From: Flexivirga oryzae
GTDB lineage: Bacteria; Actinomycetota; Actinomycetes; Actinomycetales; Dermatophilaceae
Reading direction: 5' to 3'
NCBI RefSeq assembly: GCF_014190805.1
Contig: NZ_JACHVQ010000001.1
Coordinates: forward strand, 806,001-870,000
Length of the DNA: 64,000 bases
Shown: positions 8,045 through 18,254 of the stretch, one piece after another
Layout of the letters: each line of letters begins with the position of its first letter
Numbering within the stretch: position 1 is the first letter of the stretch
Translations under genes and position numbers: made by a program
The notes under the pieces: model-generated
Seen by the model: only the letters and a program-made list of their open reading frames with translations
The model's database searches: none
What the model was told of the DNA's origin: nothing

Positions 8045-9709
8045 ATGTCATTGACGTCGCTCGGACTGCTCCGCCGGAGCCTGCACCGGCACCGCGGTCG
8101 GCTGGCCGCCAGCACGGCGCTGCTGACCGTCTGGCAGGCCTGCGAGACCTCCGTCCCGGTGTTCATCGGGCTGGTCGTGGACCACGCGGTCGTCACGGGT
8201 GAGTTCGACGCACTGGTCTGGTGGCTGGCGGGATTCGGCGCGCTGTTCCTCTGTCTGTCGTTGTGCTACCGCTTCGGCTCGCGTCTCGGATTCGCGGTCG
8301 GCCAGGACGAGATGCACCAGTTGCGTCTGGAGATCACGCACCGTGTGTTGTCCGACCGGGGAGTCCGCACCGATCTGTCGGCGGGGGAGGTGCTGTCGCT
8401 CGCGACCTCCGACACCGAGCGGGTCGGGGCCGGCGCCCGCGTCATCGCCACCGGAGTCGCCGCGCTGGGAGCGGTGGTGCTCGCGTGCGTCCTGCTGCTG
8501 CGGATCGACGTCCTGCTCGGCGTGGTGACGGTGGTCGGCTCGGTGGTCGTGCTGCTCGCCATCCGGGCCCTGTCACCGCGGATCTCGGCACACTCGGGAG
8601 CCCAGCAGGAGACGATCGCACGCGCCTCCGGTATGGCGACCGACTTCGTCCGGGGCCTGCGTCCCCTGAAGGGCATCGGCGGGGAGGCCGTCGCTCTCGC
8701 GACCTACCGGTCTGCTTCGCGTGCCGCCCAGGACTCCGGCATCCGCACGGCCCGCTCGCTCGGTGAACTGCGCGGTGCCAGCACCGCACTGTCCGGTGTC
8801 TACCTCGCGGTCGTCGCCGGGCTCTCCGGGGCGCTGGCGGCGCACGGCGACATCACCCTCGGCGACCTGATCGCCGTGGTCGGCATCGCGCAGTTCCTGG
8901 CGGAGCCGCTCGGGTCGCTCGGCGCGATCAGCGCGACGGCGGCGTCCGCGCACGCCTCCGCCGGGCGGATCGCGCGGTTCCTGCAGGCTCCGCCGTTGAC
9001 GGCCGACGGTCCGATGGGCCTCGGCGGTTCGTCGCAGGACGCACCGGCACTGCGGATCGGGCCGGCCACCGGCGACGAGGTGTGCGTCGAGCCCGGCTCC
9101 TTCGCCGCCTTCGTCATCCCCGAGCCGGTCGTCGCGGACGGGCTGCTGAGTTCGCTGGGCGGCGACGACGAGACGTGGACCGTCGCGCTGGACGGAACCC
9201 CGCTCGGGGACGTCCGCCTGCCGGAGGTGCGCCGGCGATTGCTGGTCGCTCCCCACCACGCGGCGGTCTTCGCGGGGTCCATTCGCAGCAACATCGGCGC
9301 GCCGGACGGCACGACCGATGCAGCGCTCGCTGCGTCCGCAGCGGACGAGCTGGTGGACCTGTTCGAGGAAGGTCTCGACCATCCGACCGACTCCGGTGGC
9401 GGTGCCCTGTCGGGCGGTCAGCGCCAGCGCATCGCGCTGGCGCGGGCGCTCGCCGCCGACCGTCCGCTGTTGATCCTGCAGGACCCGACGACCGCGGTCG
9501 ACGCGGTCACCGAGCAGCGGATCGCCAACGGCATCAGACAATTTCGTCACGGTGACAGTTCGCGCCGGGCAACGGTCGTCATCACCAGTTCGCCGGCCCT
9601 GCTGGCCACCGCGGACCGGGTCTTCTTCTTCGCTACCGACACCGTGGTCGCGGGCACGCACGCGGACCTGCTGGCGCGAGACGACTACCAGCAGGCGGTG
9701 ATCCGGTGA
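8045..9709 (+). CDS. ABC half-transporter (TMD-NBD) with degenerate ATP site, siderophore/iron-type
   Basis: 554 aa from ATG 8045. It has an ABC exporter-type membrane domain (about residues 1-300, six predicted TM segments) fused to a nucleotide-binding domain. The NBD is strikingly degenerate: the Walker A position reads FVIPEPVVADG instead of GxxGxGK(S/T), the Q-loop has His (APHHAAVF), Walker B reads LLILQDPTTAVD, and the switch His is Ser (VITSSPAL). The signature LSGGQRQR is intact. It can therefore only donate a signature motif to a partner's ATP site. The iron box directly upstream suggests iron-repressed siderophore transport, as for IrtAB-like pairs; the direction of transport is not deducible. 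No ribosome-binding site precedes the ATG, so a leaderless mRNA is likely. Confidence 0.82.
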   Translation: MSLTSLGLLRRSLHRHRGRLAASTALLTVWQACETSVPVFIGLVVDHAVVTGEFDALVWWLAGFGALFLCLSLCYRFGSRLGFAVGQDEMHQLRLEITHRVLSDRGVRTDLSAGEVLSLATSDTERVGAGARVIATGVAALGAVVLACVLLLRIDVLLGVVTVVGSVVVLLAIRALSPRISAHSGAQQETIARASGMATDFVRGLRPLKGIGGEAVALATYRSASRAAQDSGIRTARSLGELRGASTALSGVYLAVVAGLSGALAAHGDITLGDLIAVVGIAQFLAEPLGSLGAISATAASAHASAGRIARFLQAPPLTADGPMGLGGSSQDAPALRIGPATGDEVCVEPGSFAAFVIPEPVVADGLLSSLGGDDETWTVALDGTPLGDVRLPEVRRRLLVAPHHAAVFAGSIRSNIGAPDGTTDAALAASAADELVDLFEEGLDHPTDSGGGALSGGQRQRIALARALAADRPLLILQDPTTAVDAVTEQRIANGIRQFRHGDSSRRATVVITSSPALLATADRVFFFATDTVVAGTHADLLARDDYQQAVIR

Positions 9710-11450
9710 GATCGCAGTTGCTGCCGACCGCGACGGCCAGGGACACCGGCAGCTTCGCCTGGTCGTTGGTCCGGGACCGGCGCCTGCCGCTGGCGGTGAC
9801 CGTTCTCGCCTTCGTCGGGGCAGGACTTGCCGGTCTGGTGCCGCCGTGGCTGATCGGGAGGCTGGTCGACGCCGTCCGGGCCGGCACCGGAGAGCACGCA
9901 GCGGTCGTGGCCGCGGTCGGCACCGGGATCTCCGCCGTGATCGGCGGACTGCTGACCTGGGTGGCGATGTCGGCACTGGCGAGCTTCTCCGAGCCTGCGC
10001 TGGCCGCGACCCGGGAAGAAGTGTTCGAGCAGGCGCTCGCGCTGGACGCGTCCCGGGTCGAGGAGGCGGGCGCGGGCGATCTGCTCTCCCGGGTGGGCGA
10101 CGACGTGCAGTCGGTGTCGGAGGCGCTGGTCGACGTGGTGCCGGTGCTGGCGCAATCGGCCGTCGCCGTCGTGCTGACCGTCGTCGGCCTGGTCGCGATC
10201 GACTGGCGGCTGGCCCTCGCCGGCCTGGTGACGGCGCCGTTCTACTACGCCTCCCTGCGGTGGTACCTGCGGCATTCGAGTGCGTTCTACGCGGAGCAGC
10301 GGATCGCGCAGGGTGAGCGCGCCCAGGCCGTGCTGGACGGCGTGCAGGAGTCGCGGACGATCCGCGCCTTCGGCTGGTCGGCGGCGCACCTGTCCCTGAT
10401 CGACACCGCATCGGACCGGGCGCGCCGGATCAGCCTGGACGTCTTCGGGATGCTCACCCGCTTCTTCGGGCGCAACAACCGCGCCGAGTACATCGGCCTG
10501 GCGTGCATCCTCGGCGCCGGGTTCGCGCTGGTGCGTTCCGACCTCACCACGGTCGGTGCCGTCACGGCCGCCGCACTGCTCTTCCACCGGCTGTTCAACC
10601 CGATCGGTGCACTGCTCGGACTCTTCGACGACCTGCAGGCCGGCGTGGCCGCGCTCGCCCGGCTGGCAGGGGTGGCGCTGCTGCCACGTCCTGCCGCCGA
10701 CCCGGCCGGCGCGGCGCCGGCCGCCGGTGACCTGCGATTGGCGGGCGTCACCTTCCGGTACGACGCCACGGCCGCACCGGCCGTGGTCGACGTCGACCTG
10801 ACGATCCCCGCGGGCCGGCGGGTGGCGGTCGTCGGCCGGACCGGGGCCGGGAAGACCACCCTCGGCGCACTGGCGGCCGGCGTGCTGCGTCCGACCGGCG
10901 GCTGCGTGTCGATCGGCGACGGCCCGCTGCCCGAGCAGCGGTTGCGCGAGGAGGTCGTGATCGTCAGCTAGGAGGTGCACGTCTTCGCCGCGACCGTGCG
11001 GGAGAACCTGCTGCTGGCCGACGGCGCCGCCGACGACGAGCGGCTGCACGACGCGCTCGAGCAGGTCGGTGCTGCGGGATGGGTCGGGGCGCTGCCCGCC
11101 GGGCTGGACACCCGCGTCGGCGACGGCGCGCACCCGCTGACCGCCGCCCAGGCACAGCAACTGGCCCTGGCCAGGGTGCAGCTCCGCGACCCGCGCGTCG
11201 TCGTCCTCGACAGGCGACGGCCGAGGCCGGCTCGCAGGGTGCGCGGGTGCTGGAGGCCGCGGCCGAGGCCGTCACCCGGGGCCGCACCGCGCTGGTCGTC
11301 GCGCACCGGTTGACCCAGTCGGCGCGGGCCGACCAGGTCCTCGTCATGGACGGTGGCCGCGTCGTCGAGTCCGGCACCCACGACGAACTGGTGGCCGCCG
11401 GCGCGAGCTACGCGCGGCTGTGGCGTGCCTGGTCGACACCACCGTCCTAG
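9706..11450 (+). pseudogene. Second ABC half-transporter, interrupted by a stop codon and a frameshift
   Basis: The gene starts at GTG 9706, overlapping the first ABC stop by 4 bases, and encodes six TM segments plus an NBD with canonical Walker A GRTGAGKT. At 10969-10971 a TAG stands exactly where the Q-loop Gln (VIVS-Q-EVHVF) is expected, one C-to-T change from CAG. In the same frame the domain continues to 11211, where GTCGTCCTCGAC is followed by AGGCG instead of GAGGCG. This 1-base deletion removes the Walker B Glu, and the remainder (ATAEAG..., switch VVAHRL) continues in another frame to 11450. The signature is degenerate (LTAAQAQQ). Repaired, the protein would be about 581 aa. This is either a recent pseudogene or two sequencing errors. 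Confidence 0.8.
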
Positions 11451-11549
11451 GCGCCGGGAACCCAGCACACCCTCCCGACCATTAGCATGGGTGAGTCTGT
11501 CTACAAGTCGAGGCGGCCGATCCGGGCCGTCCATCTACGGGGAGAGTCT

Positions 11550-14279
<2,730 letters not shown>

Positions 14280-14301
14280 CCCTTCCCCGGGTCGCCCAAT
14301 G

Positions 14302-14407
14302 CACCGACAGGCCCACACAATCCCGAAAGGCTCAGAAATTCAGGCATCTTCCGGGTCCCTGACCCGGCGTTTCGTGAGCCTGTCGGTTGTATGTGGGCCT
14401 GTCGGTG
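14302..14407. repeat. Nested inverted-repeat element, copy A
   Basis: Outer arms CACCGACAGGCCCACA (14302-14317) and TGTGGGCCTGTCGGTG (14392-14407) are perfectly complementary. Inside them AGGCTCA (14328-14334) pairs with TGAGCCT (14375-14381), and at the apex CCGGGTC (14351-14357) pairs with GACCCGG (14361-14367). The result is a three-tier cruciform or RNA hairpin. A second element with the same unit sequence and the same 20-bp arm spacing lies at 56541-56636. It sits between the convergent ends of secA and the Rv3235-like gene, so it could act as a bidirectional terminator, but two related copies point to a dispersed repeat family. Confidence 0.85.
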
Positions 14408-14422
14408 GAGTGGGTATGGCGC

Positions 14423-14965
14423 TCAGCCCAGCTCCATGGCGGTGATCATCCACCGGCCGTCGACGCCGACCAGCCGGAGTGCCATCGCGCGGACGCGGCC
14501 GTCGTGTTGGATGACGACGCTTGCCTCGACCACGCCGTCGTCCGGCGCGCACACGTGGACCTTGCGCACGAGGGACCGGTGCATCGGCCGCGCCCCGCGG
14601 CGTTTGGCGATGACCGCTCGCGCGTTGATCCGCTCGTAGACCAGCGGACTGACCCAGCGGCTGATCTGGGAGGTGGACCGGACCCCGGTCATGCATTCGA
14701 GCAGCGCGCCGGCCAGTCGCTGCACCCAGGCGCGCGGCTCCGGAAGAACATGCGCAGCGGTGGCCTGGGGGCCGAACTGCGGGTCGACCTGGTCGGAGTT
14801 GACCAGCACTCGAAGCATCGGCTGGGAGTAGCCGCGTCGCCGCCGATGACGCGAGGCCGCCACGAGGTCGTCGTAGAGGACATCGACGGCGCTCTCGTCG
14901 AGCGCGGGCGGCAGCCAACCGGACGCGGGGCGCAGCTGCAACGGCTGGGCCGGGGAGATGCTCAT
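14423..14965 (-). CDS. Rv3235 family protein
   Basis: 180 aa, MSISPAQPLQLRPASG... ending in GRVRAMALRLVGVDGRWMITAMELG. The C-terminal half (WVQRLAGALLECMTGVRSTSQISRWVSPLVYERI) is the conserved core of the actinobacterial Rv3235 family, whose function is unknown. The C-terminal part resembles a small beta-rich domain describing its own ligand-free fold; no catalytic motif is visible. ATG 14965 overlaps the stop of the upstream LysM gene (14962), so the pair is co-translated. The position just after secA matches the mycobacterial neighbourhood as I recall it. Confidence 0.8.
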   Translation of the reverse strand: MSISPAQPLQLRPASGWLPPALDESAVDVLYDDLVAASRHRRRRGYSQPMLRVLVNSDQVDPQFGPQATAAHVLPEPRAWVQRLAGALLECMTGVRSTSQISRWVSPLVYERINARAVIAKRRGARPMHRSLVRKVHVCAPDDGVVEASVVIQHDGRVRAMALRLVGVDGRWMITAMELG

Positions 14966-15789
14966 CGGGGGCCGCTCCCTTCCAGCGCGTGGTCGGGGGA
15001 CCGCAGGCGGGTGCCGATGCACAGCAGGTCCGGGTCGTCGCCGATGACGTGCCGGTTGGCGGCATACCACCGCGGCCATTCGGCCGCGATCGCCTGCGCA
15101 TCGGCGTGCGGACCGAGGTGCGCGGCCGCGATCGACCAGAGCGTGTCGCCGCGATGGACCACCACCTCGCCTGAGTCGTCTGCTACAGGTTTGCCCGTGA
15201 CTAGCGGTGCGCACTCGCGAGCGAGTTGATCGGTCCGCGCCGGTCTGCGCGGCACCCATCCGGGGAGGGGGACATCCTGCATGCACGAATCCGATGTTTC
15301 TGCAGCGTGTTTCGCATTGCCGACGGCATCGACCCGGGCGAGCGCAACGGTCCGGCTGGTGGCTGTGCCGGCCACGGTCGCCGTGGTCGAGGACGTCGCC
15401 GCGAACGCGGGTGCCGTCGCCGACAGCGACGAAACCGCAGTGATCGCGAGCAGGATGCCGGCCAGTCGACCCACCAGCCCACCGGGTGCAGACCATTGGT
15501 CGTCGCCCGGCGAGCCCGCTCTGCTGCCACCGTCGGTGCACCGCATCGAGCACGTCGCCATCGCGATCAGTAGGGCCGCCCACAGCAGGGCGAGCACGAG
15601 GGCGGCCCACAGCAGGACCGGCACCGCGTCGAGGGTGTGCAGCGTGCTGCGCTGCTCCAAGCGGTGCAGCCGCGCGACGAGGCCGTGCCAGGCGGCACCT
15701 GCACCGATCACCGTCACCACCGTTCCGAACGCACCCGCGGCCATTGCTCGTGCGCGGTGACTCCGATCGGTGGGTCTCCCGTTCCGCAT
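14962..15789 (-). CDS. LysM-domain membrane protein
   Basis: 275 aa from ATG 15789, which follows a strong AGGAGGG ribosome-binding site; earlier in-frame ATGs at 15840-15843 lack one. Three hydrophobic stretches are visible at about residues 17-40, 55-80 and 108-135. A linker follows, and then a C-terminal LysM domain (about 205-258, EVVVHRGDTLWSIAAAHLGPHADAQAIAAEWPRWYAANRHVIG). LysM domains bind peptidoglycan, so the C-terminus is probably outside. Its operon partner is the Rv3235-like protein. The start lies divergent from the gene at 15926 across an AT-rich spacer. Confidence 0.78.
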   Translation of the reverse strand: MRNGRPTDRSHRARAMAAGAFGTVVTVIGAGAAWHGLVARLHRLEQRSTLHTLDAVPVLLWAALVLALLWAALLIAMATCSMRCTDGGSRAGSPGDDQWSAPGGLVGRLAGILLAITAVSSLSATAPAFAATSSTTATVAGTATSRTVALARVDAVGNAKHAAETSDSCMQDVPLPGWVPRRPARTDQLARECAPLVTGKPVADDSGEVVVHRGDTLWSIAAAHLGPHADAQAIAAEWPRWYAANRHVIGDDPDLLCIGTRLRSPDHALEGSGPR

Positions 15790-15889
15790 CTTCGGCTCCC
15801 TCCTGTGATGACGAGTCAGCCGCCGCGTAGAAAAATGCATCAAACGACATCAACTGACATTAAATGCACTTAAACACATAAATCCGGCA

Positions 15890-15919
15890 TTGTCCACGGC
15901 TGGTCGTTGCGGCTACGGT
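15890..15919 (+). promoter_or_regulatory. Sigma-70-type promoter of the 15926 gene
   Basis: TTGTCC (15890-15895) and TACGGT (15914-15919) are separated by 18 bp. The -10 ends 6 bases before the GTG at 15926, so the transcript is probably leaderless. The DNA just upstream (about 15833-15885) is unusually AT-rich for this window. Confidence 0.5.
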
Positions 15920-15925
15920 TGCGCC

Positions 15926-16468
15926 GTGCGGTGGCAGGACTTGTTCGCGGACCTGGAGGCGCAGCTCCTTGCCGAGCAACGACGTGAGTTGCAGGCGGAG
16001 GTCGCCGACCGCACCCGGCGCGAGCGCGCCGAGGTCACGGTCCTGGACCGTGCCGTGCGATCACTCGGCCGTGTGGTGACGGTCGTGACGGCAGCCGGGC
16101 CGGTGCGTGGGGTGCTGGAGGACGTCGGCAACGACTGGCTGCTGGTGCAGGAGCACGGCCGTCACGCGGCGCTGGTGCCACTGTCCGGGGTCACCGCGAT
16201 GGTCGGGCTGGCGACGCGCAGCGACGACGATCGCGGCATGGGCAGACGCTTCGGGATCGGCGTCGCCCTCCGGGCGATCGCGCGTGATCGGGCCCCGGTC
16301 GCCGTGCACGATGTGGCGGGCGGGCTGGCCACCGGCACGATCGACAGGGTCGGCGCCGATCACCTGGATCTGGCCGAGCACCCCGCCGACACGATGCGCC
16401 GGGACGCCGCGCTCACCGGGCACCGGGTGGTCCCGTTCGCGGCTATCGGCATCGTGCGCCGGGCTTAG
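15926..16468 (+). CDS. Conserved actinobacterial protein of unknown function
   Basis: 180 aa from GTG 15926 (MRWQDLFADLEAQLLAEQRRELQAEVADRTRRERAEVTVLDRA). The first 50 residues form a charged, probably coiled-coil helix. The rest is beta-rich and repetitive (GRVVTVVTAAGPVRGVLEDVGNDWLLVQEHGRHAALVPLSGVTAMVGL), recalling small barrel folds, and a second similar half runs through TGTIDRVGADHLDLAEH. I do not recognise a named family and assign no function. The start is set by the promoter, whose -10 lies 6 nt upstream, and by the lack of a ribosome-binding site, consistent with leaderless translation. Confidence 0.7.
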   Translation: MRWQDLFADLEAQLLAEQRRELQAEVADRTRRERAEVTVLDRAVRSLGRVVTVVTAAGPVRGVLEDVGNDWLLVQEHGRHAALVPLSGVTAMVGLATRSDDDRGMGRRFGIGVALRAIARDRAPVAVHDVAGGLATGTIDRVGADHLDLAEHPADTMRRDAALTGHRVVPFAAIGIVRRA

Positions 16469-16474
16469 ACCCGT

Positions 16475-16503
16475 GTAGCACGACTTCAGTGCTACGCTGA
16501 AGT
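16475..16503. promoter_or_regulatory. Interlocked inverted repeats, likely operator of the toxin-antitoxin operon
   Basis: GTAGCAC (16475-16481) and GTGCTAC (16489-16495) form one inverted repeat with a 7-base spacer. ACTTCAG (16483-16489) and CTGAAGT (16497-16503) form a second, also with a 7-base spacer, offset by 8 bases. The block abuts the antitoxin ATG and covers a possible -10 (TACGCT, 16493-16498). This is what an autoregulatory ribbon-helix-helix antitoxin site would look like. Confidence 0.65.
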
Positions 16504-16767
16504 ATGGCGAACCTGACGATCACCGTCGACTCGGAGACGCTGAAGCGCGCGCGCATCCGCGCCCTCGAACGGGGTGAGTCGGTCAACCAGTACCTCGCGG
16601 AGCGGCTGCGCGAATATGCCTCGTCCGGCGAGGAACACGAGCGCAAGGTACGGGCCGCGGAACGGTTTGTCGCGTTGTCGCGGGAGGTCGCCGGTAGCAG
16701 CCACGGCGAATCCTGGAGCCGTGCGGACCTCTACGCTGATCGTCTCGGTACGGATGCACCCCGGTGA
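16504..16767 (+). CDS. VapB-type antitoxin (probable ribbon-helix-helix)
   Basis: 87 aa. The N-terminal 45 residues (MANLTITVDSETLKRARIRALERGESVNQYLAERL) have the strand-helix-helix pattern of RHH DNA-binding antitoxins. The polar C-terminal part (SWSRADLYADRLGTDAPR) would wrap the toxin. The ATG directly follows the interlocked inverted repeats, so translation is probably leaderless and autoregulated. Its stop overlaps the toxin start (GTGA, 16764-16767). The family call rests on this pattern and on the PIN-domain partner. Confidence 0.8.
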   Translation: MANLTITVDSETLKRARIRALERGESVNQYLAERLREYASSGEEHERKVRAAERFVALSREVAGSSHGESWSRADLYADRLGTDAPR

Positions 16768-17174
16768 CGGTCTTTTTCGACACGAACCTGCTCGCCTACC
16801 AGTTCGACGACGCCGAGCCGACACGTCAAGCACGGGCGAGGCAGGTCTTCCTCGAGTCGGCATCCGAGGCGGTGGTGAGCACCCAGGTGTTGCTCGAACT
16901 GCACGCCGTGCTCACCCGGAAGCTCGGGCGAAGCCGGGCACAGGCGCGGCAGGTGCTGGACGCGCTGGAACTCGACGTCGTCCCGGCGGACGCGTCCCTC
17001 GTACGGCGTGCGGCGCGGACCGCCGATGAGCACGCGCTGTCGATATTCGATGCCATGGTTCTCGAGGCTGCGGTGCTCGCCGGATGCAGCGAGTTGTGGA
17101 CCGAGGACCTCTCCCACGGGAGTTCGCTGCGAGGCGTCCGGGTCGTGAACCCGTTCCGCGCCGACGGCCAGTAG
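16764..17174 (+). CDS. PIN-domain ribonuclease toxin, VapC-type
   Basis: 136 aa. It is a PIN domain with the expected acidic residues: Asp in FFDTNLLAY (residue 6), Glu in VLLELHAVL (about 46), Asp in SIFDAMVLEAA (about 95) and Asp in WTEDLSHG (about 114). VapC toxins are Mg-dependent RNases, often cutting tRNA or rRNA, that are neutralised by VapB. It is coupled to the antitoxin by a 4-base overlap. All catalytic residues are present, so it should be active. It converges with the HTH gene, 5 nt lying between the ends. Confidence 0.85.
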   Translation: MTVFFDTNLLAYQFDDAEPTRQARARQVFLESASEAVVSTQVLLELHAVLTRKLGRSRAQARQVLDALELDVVPADASLVRRAARTADEHALSIFDAMVLEAAVLAGCSELWTEDLSHGSSLRGVRVVNPFRADGQ

Positions 17175-17179
17175 CGCCC

Positions 17180-17398
17180 TCAGGCCTCGTCGTCGCCGAA
17201 GTCACCCGCGGCGACGCGGGCCTTCGCATCGGCATACTGCCGCTGGATGTAGGCCTCCAGCTCGGTCAGCTCGATCCGCCAGGACTTGCCGACCTTGATG
17301 GCCGGCAGCTCACCACTCGTCACCAGGCCGTACGCCTGACGGGAGGAGATGCTGAGTGTCTCGGCCACGTCGGTGATGGACACGAATCGTGCTGGCAC
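17180..17398 (-). CDS. Small BldC/excisionase-like HTH protein
   Basis: 72 aa from GTG 17398 (MPARFVSITDVAETLSISSRQAYGLVTSGELPAIKVGKSWRIELTELEAYIQRQYADAK), with AGGAGG upstream; the longer upstream reading is not conserved-looking. It is a single winged-HTH domain of the MerR/excisionase (HTH_17) type, like BldC and related DNA-binding proteins of actinobacteria. There is no mobile element beside it, so a chromosomal regulatory role is more likely than excision. It is divergent from the SAF gene, and its 5' region lies within that gene's upstream region. Confidence 0.82.
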   Translation of the reverse strand: MPARFVSITDVAETLSISSRQAYGLVTSGELPAIKVGKSWRIELTELEAYIQRQYADAKARVAAGDFGDDEA

Positions 17399-17570
17399 GG
17401 GTGGCGCCCTCCTGGTGGATCGCAGCTGGCAATGCCTCATTGTGTCGCATCCGTCCCACATCGCCGCAGATCGCCTGTGGACAAACACCCCACGAGCACG
17501 CACGAAGTCTCTACAGTGCGTGAGCACGGGACCAAGGGGCCGCAGACGTGCGGGCGGAGGGGAGCGCAGC

Positions 17571-18254
17571 ATGGAGAGTCGACGCCCGGCGGAGAACGAG
17601 CTGCCGAAACCGGCGGCCCGTCGGCTCCAGCGCCCCTCCTGGCGTGACAGCCGTCTGGTTGCCGGGGTCCTGCTCGTGCTCCTGGCAACGATCGGTGGAG
17701 CGGCCGCGATGCGGCACTACGACAATTCGATCGAGGTGCTGCAGGCATCCCACGCGCTGGTCCCCGGACAGGGGATCAAGGCCTCGGACGTGCATGCCGT
17801 CAAGGTGCGCATCGACCAGGCCGGCGCAACCTACTTCAGCGCCGACGATCCGCTGCCGAAGGGCGAGGTGCTTCGCGAGGTCCGGCAGGGCGAACTCGTT
17901 CCCCGTTCAGCGGTCGGTGACGGCCGGTCGGTCCACGTGAAGGCCGTTGCGATCCCTGTCGATTCGGCCCAGTCCGCCACCCTCGTGAAGGGATCGGTCG
18001 TGGACATCTGGGTCTCCCGCAAGAAGAGCGGCGATGCCGGTCAGGTGTCGTATGACGAGCCGACCCGCGTCCTGGAGCGCGCAGTGGTCGCTCGTGTCCC
18101 GAGCGGCGGCAGCGGCTTCACCGTGGCATCCGACAGTGGTGCCGTGCACGTGCTGGTGCCGGACGCGAACATCCCCGAGGTGCTGGGCGCCATCCACCAG
18201 GGTGCGAAGGTCGACCTGGTGCCCGCCGCCGGGTCGCCGCTGAAGGGCGACTGA
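17571..18254 (+). CDS. SAF-domain membrane-anchored protein
   Basis: 227 aa. ATG 17571 follows GGAGGGGAGC. A basic N-terminus precedes one TM segment (about residues 27-45, LVAGVLLVLLATIGGAAAM), and then a SAF/CpaB-like domain (about 50-115, EVLQASHALVPGQGIKASDVHAVKV...) and a C-terminal beta-rich domain. CpaB-type SAF proteins act in Flp pilus assembly, but no other tad/flp genes are here apart from the CpaE-like ATPase that follows with overlapping ATG/TGA. The pair is probably an operon. Its function is inferred only from domain type. Confidence 0.8.
   Translation: MESRRPAENELPKPAARRLQRPSWRDSRLVAGVLLVLLATIGGAAAMRHYDNSIEVLQASHALVPGQGIKASDVHAVKVRIDQAGATYFSADDPLPKGEVLREVRQGELVPRSAVGDGRSVHVKAVAIPVDSAQSATLVKGSVVDIWVSRKKSGDAGQVSYDEPTRVLERAVVARVPSGGSGFTVASDSGAVHVLVPDANIPEVLGAIHQGAKVDLVPAAGSPLKGD

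Noticed and set aside
10969..10971. TAG as a recoded amino acid
   Set aside because: No selenocysteine- or pyrrolysine-type context, and a second lesion follows downstream in the same gene; a nonsense mutation or sequencing error is simpler.
17180..17398. Excisionase of an integrated element
   Set aside because: No integrase, attachment-site duplication or phage genes nearby; a BldC-like chromosomal protein fits better.
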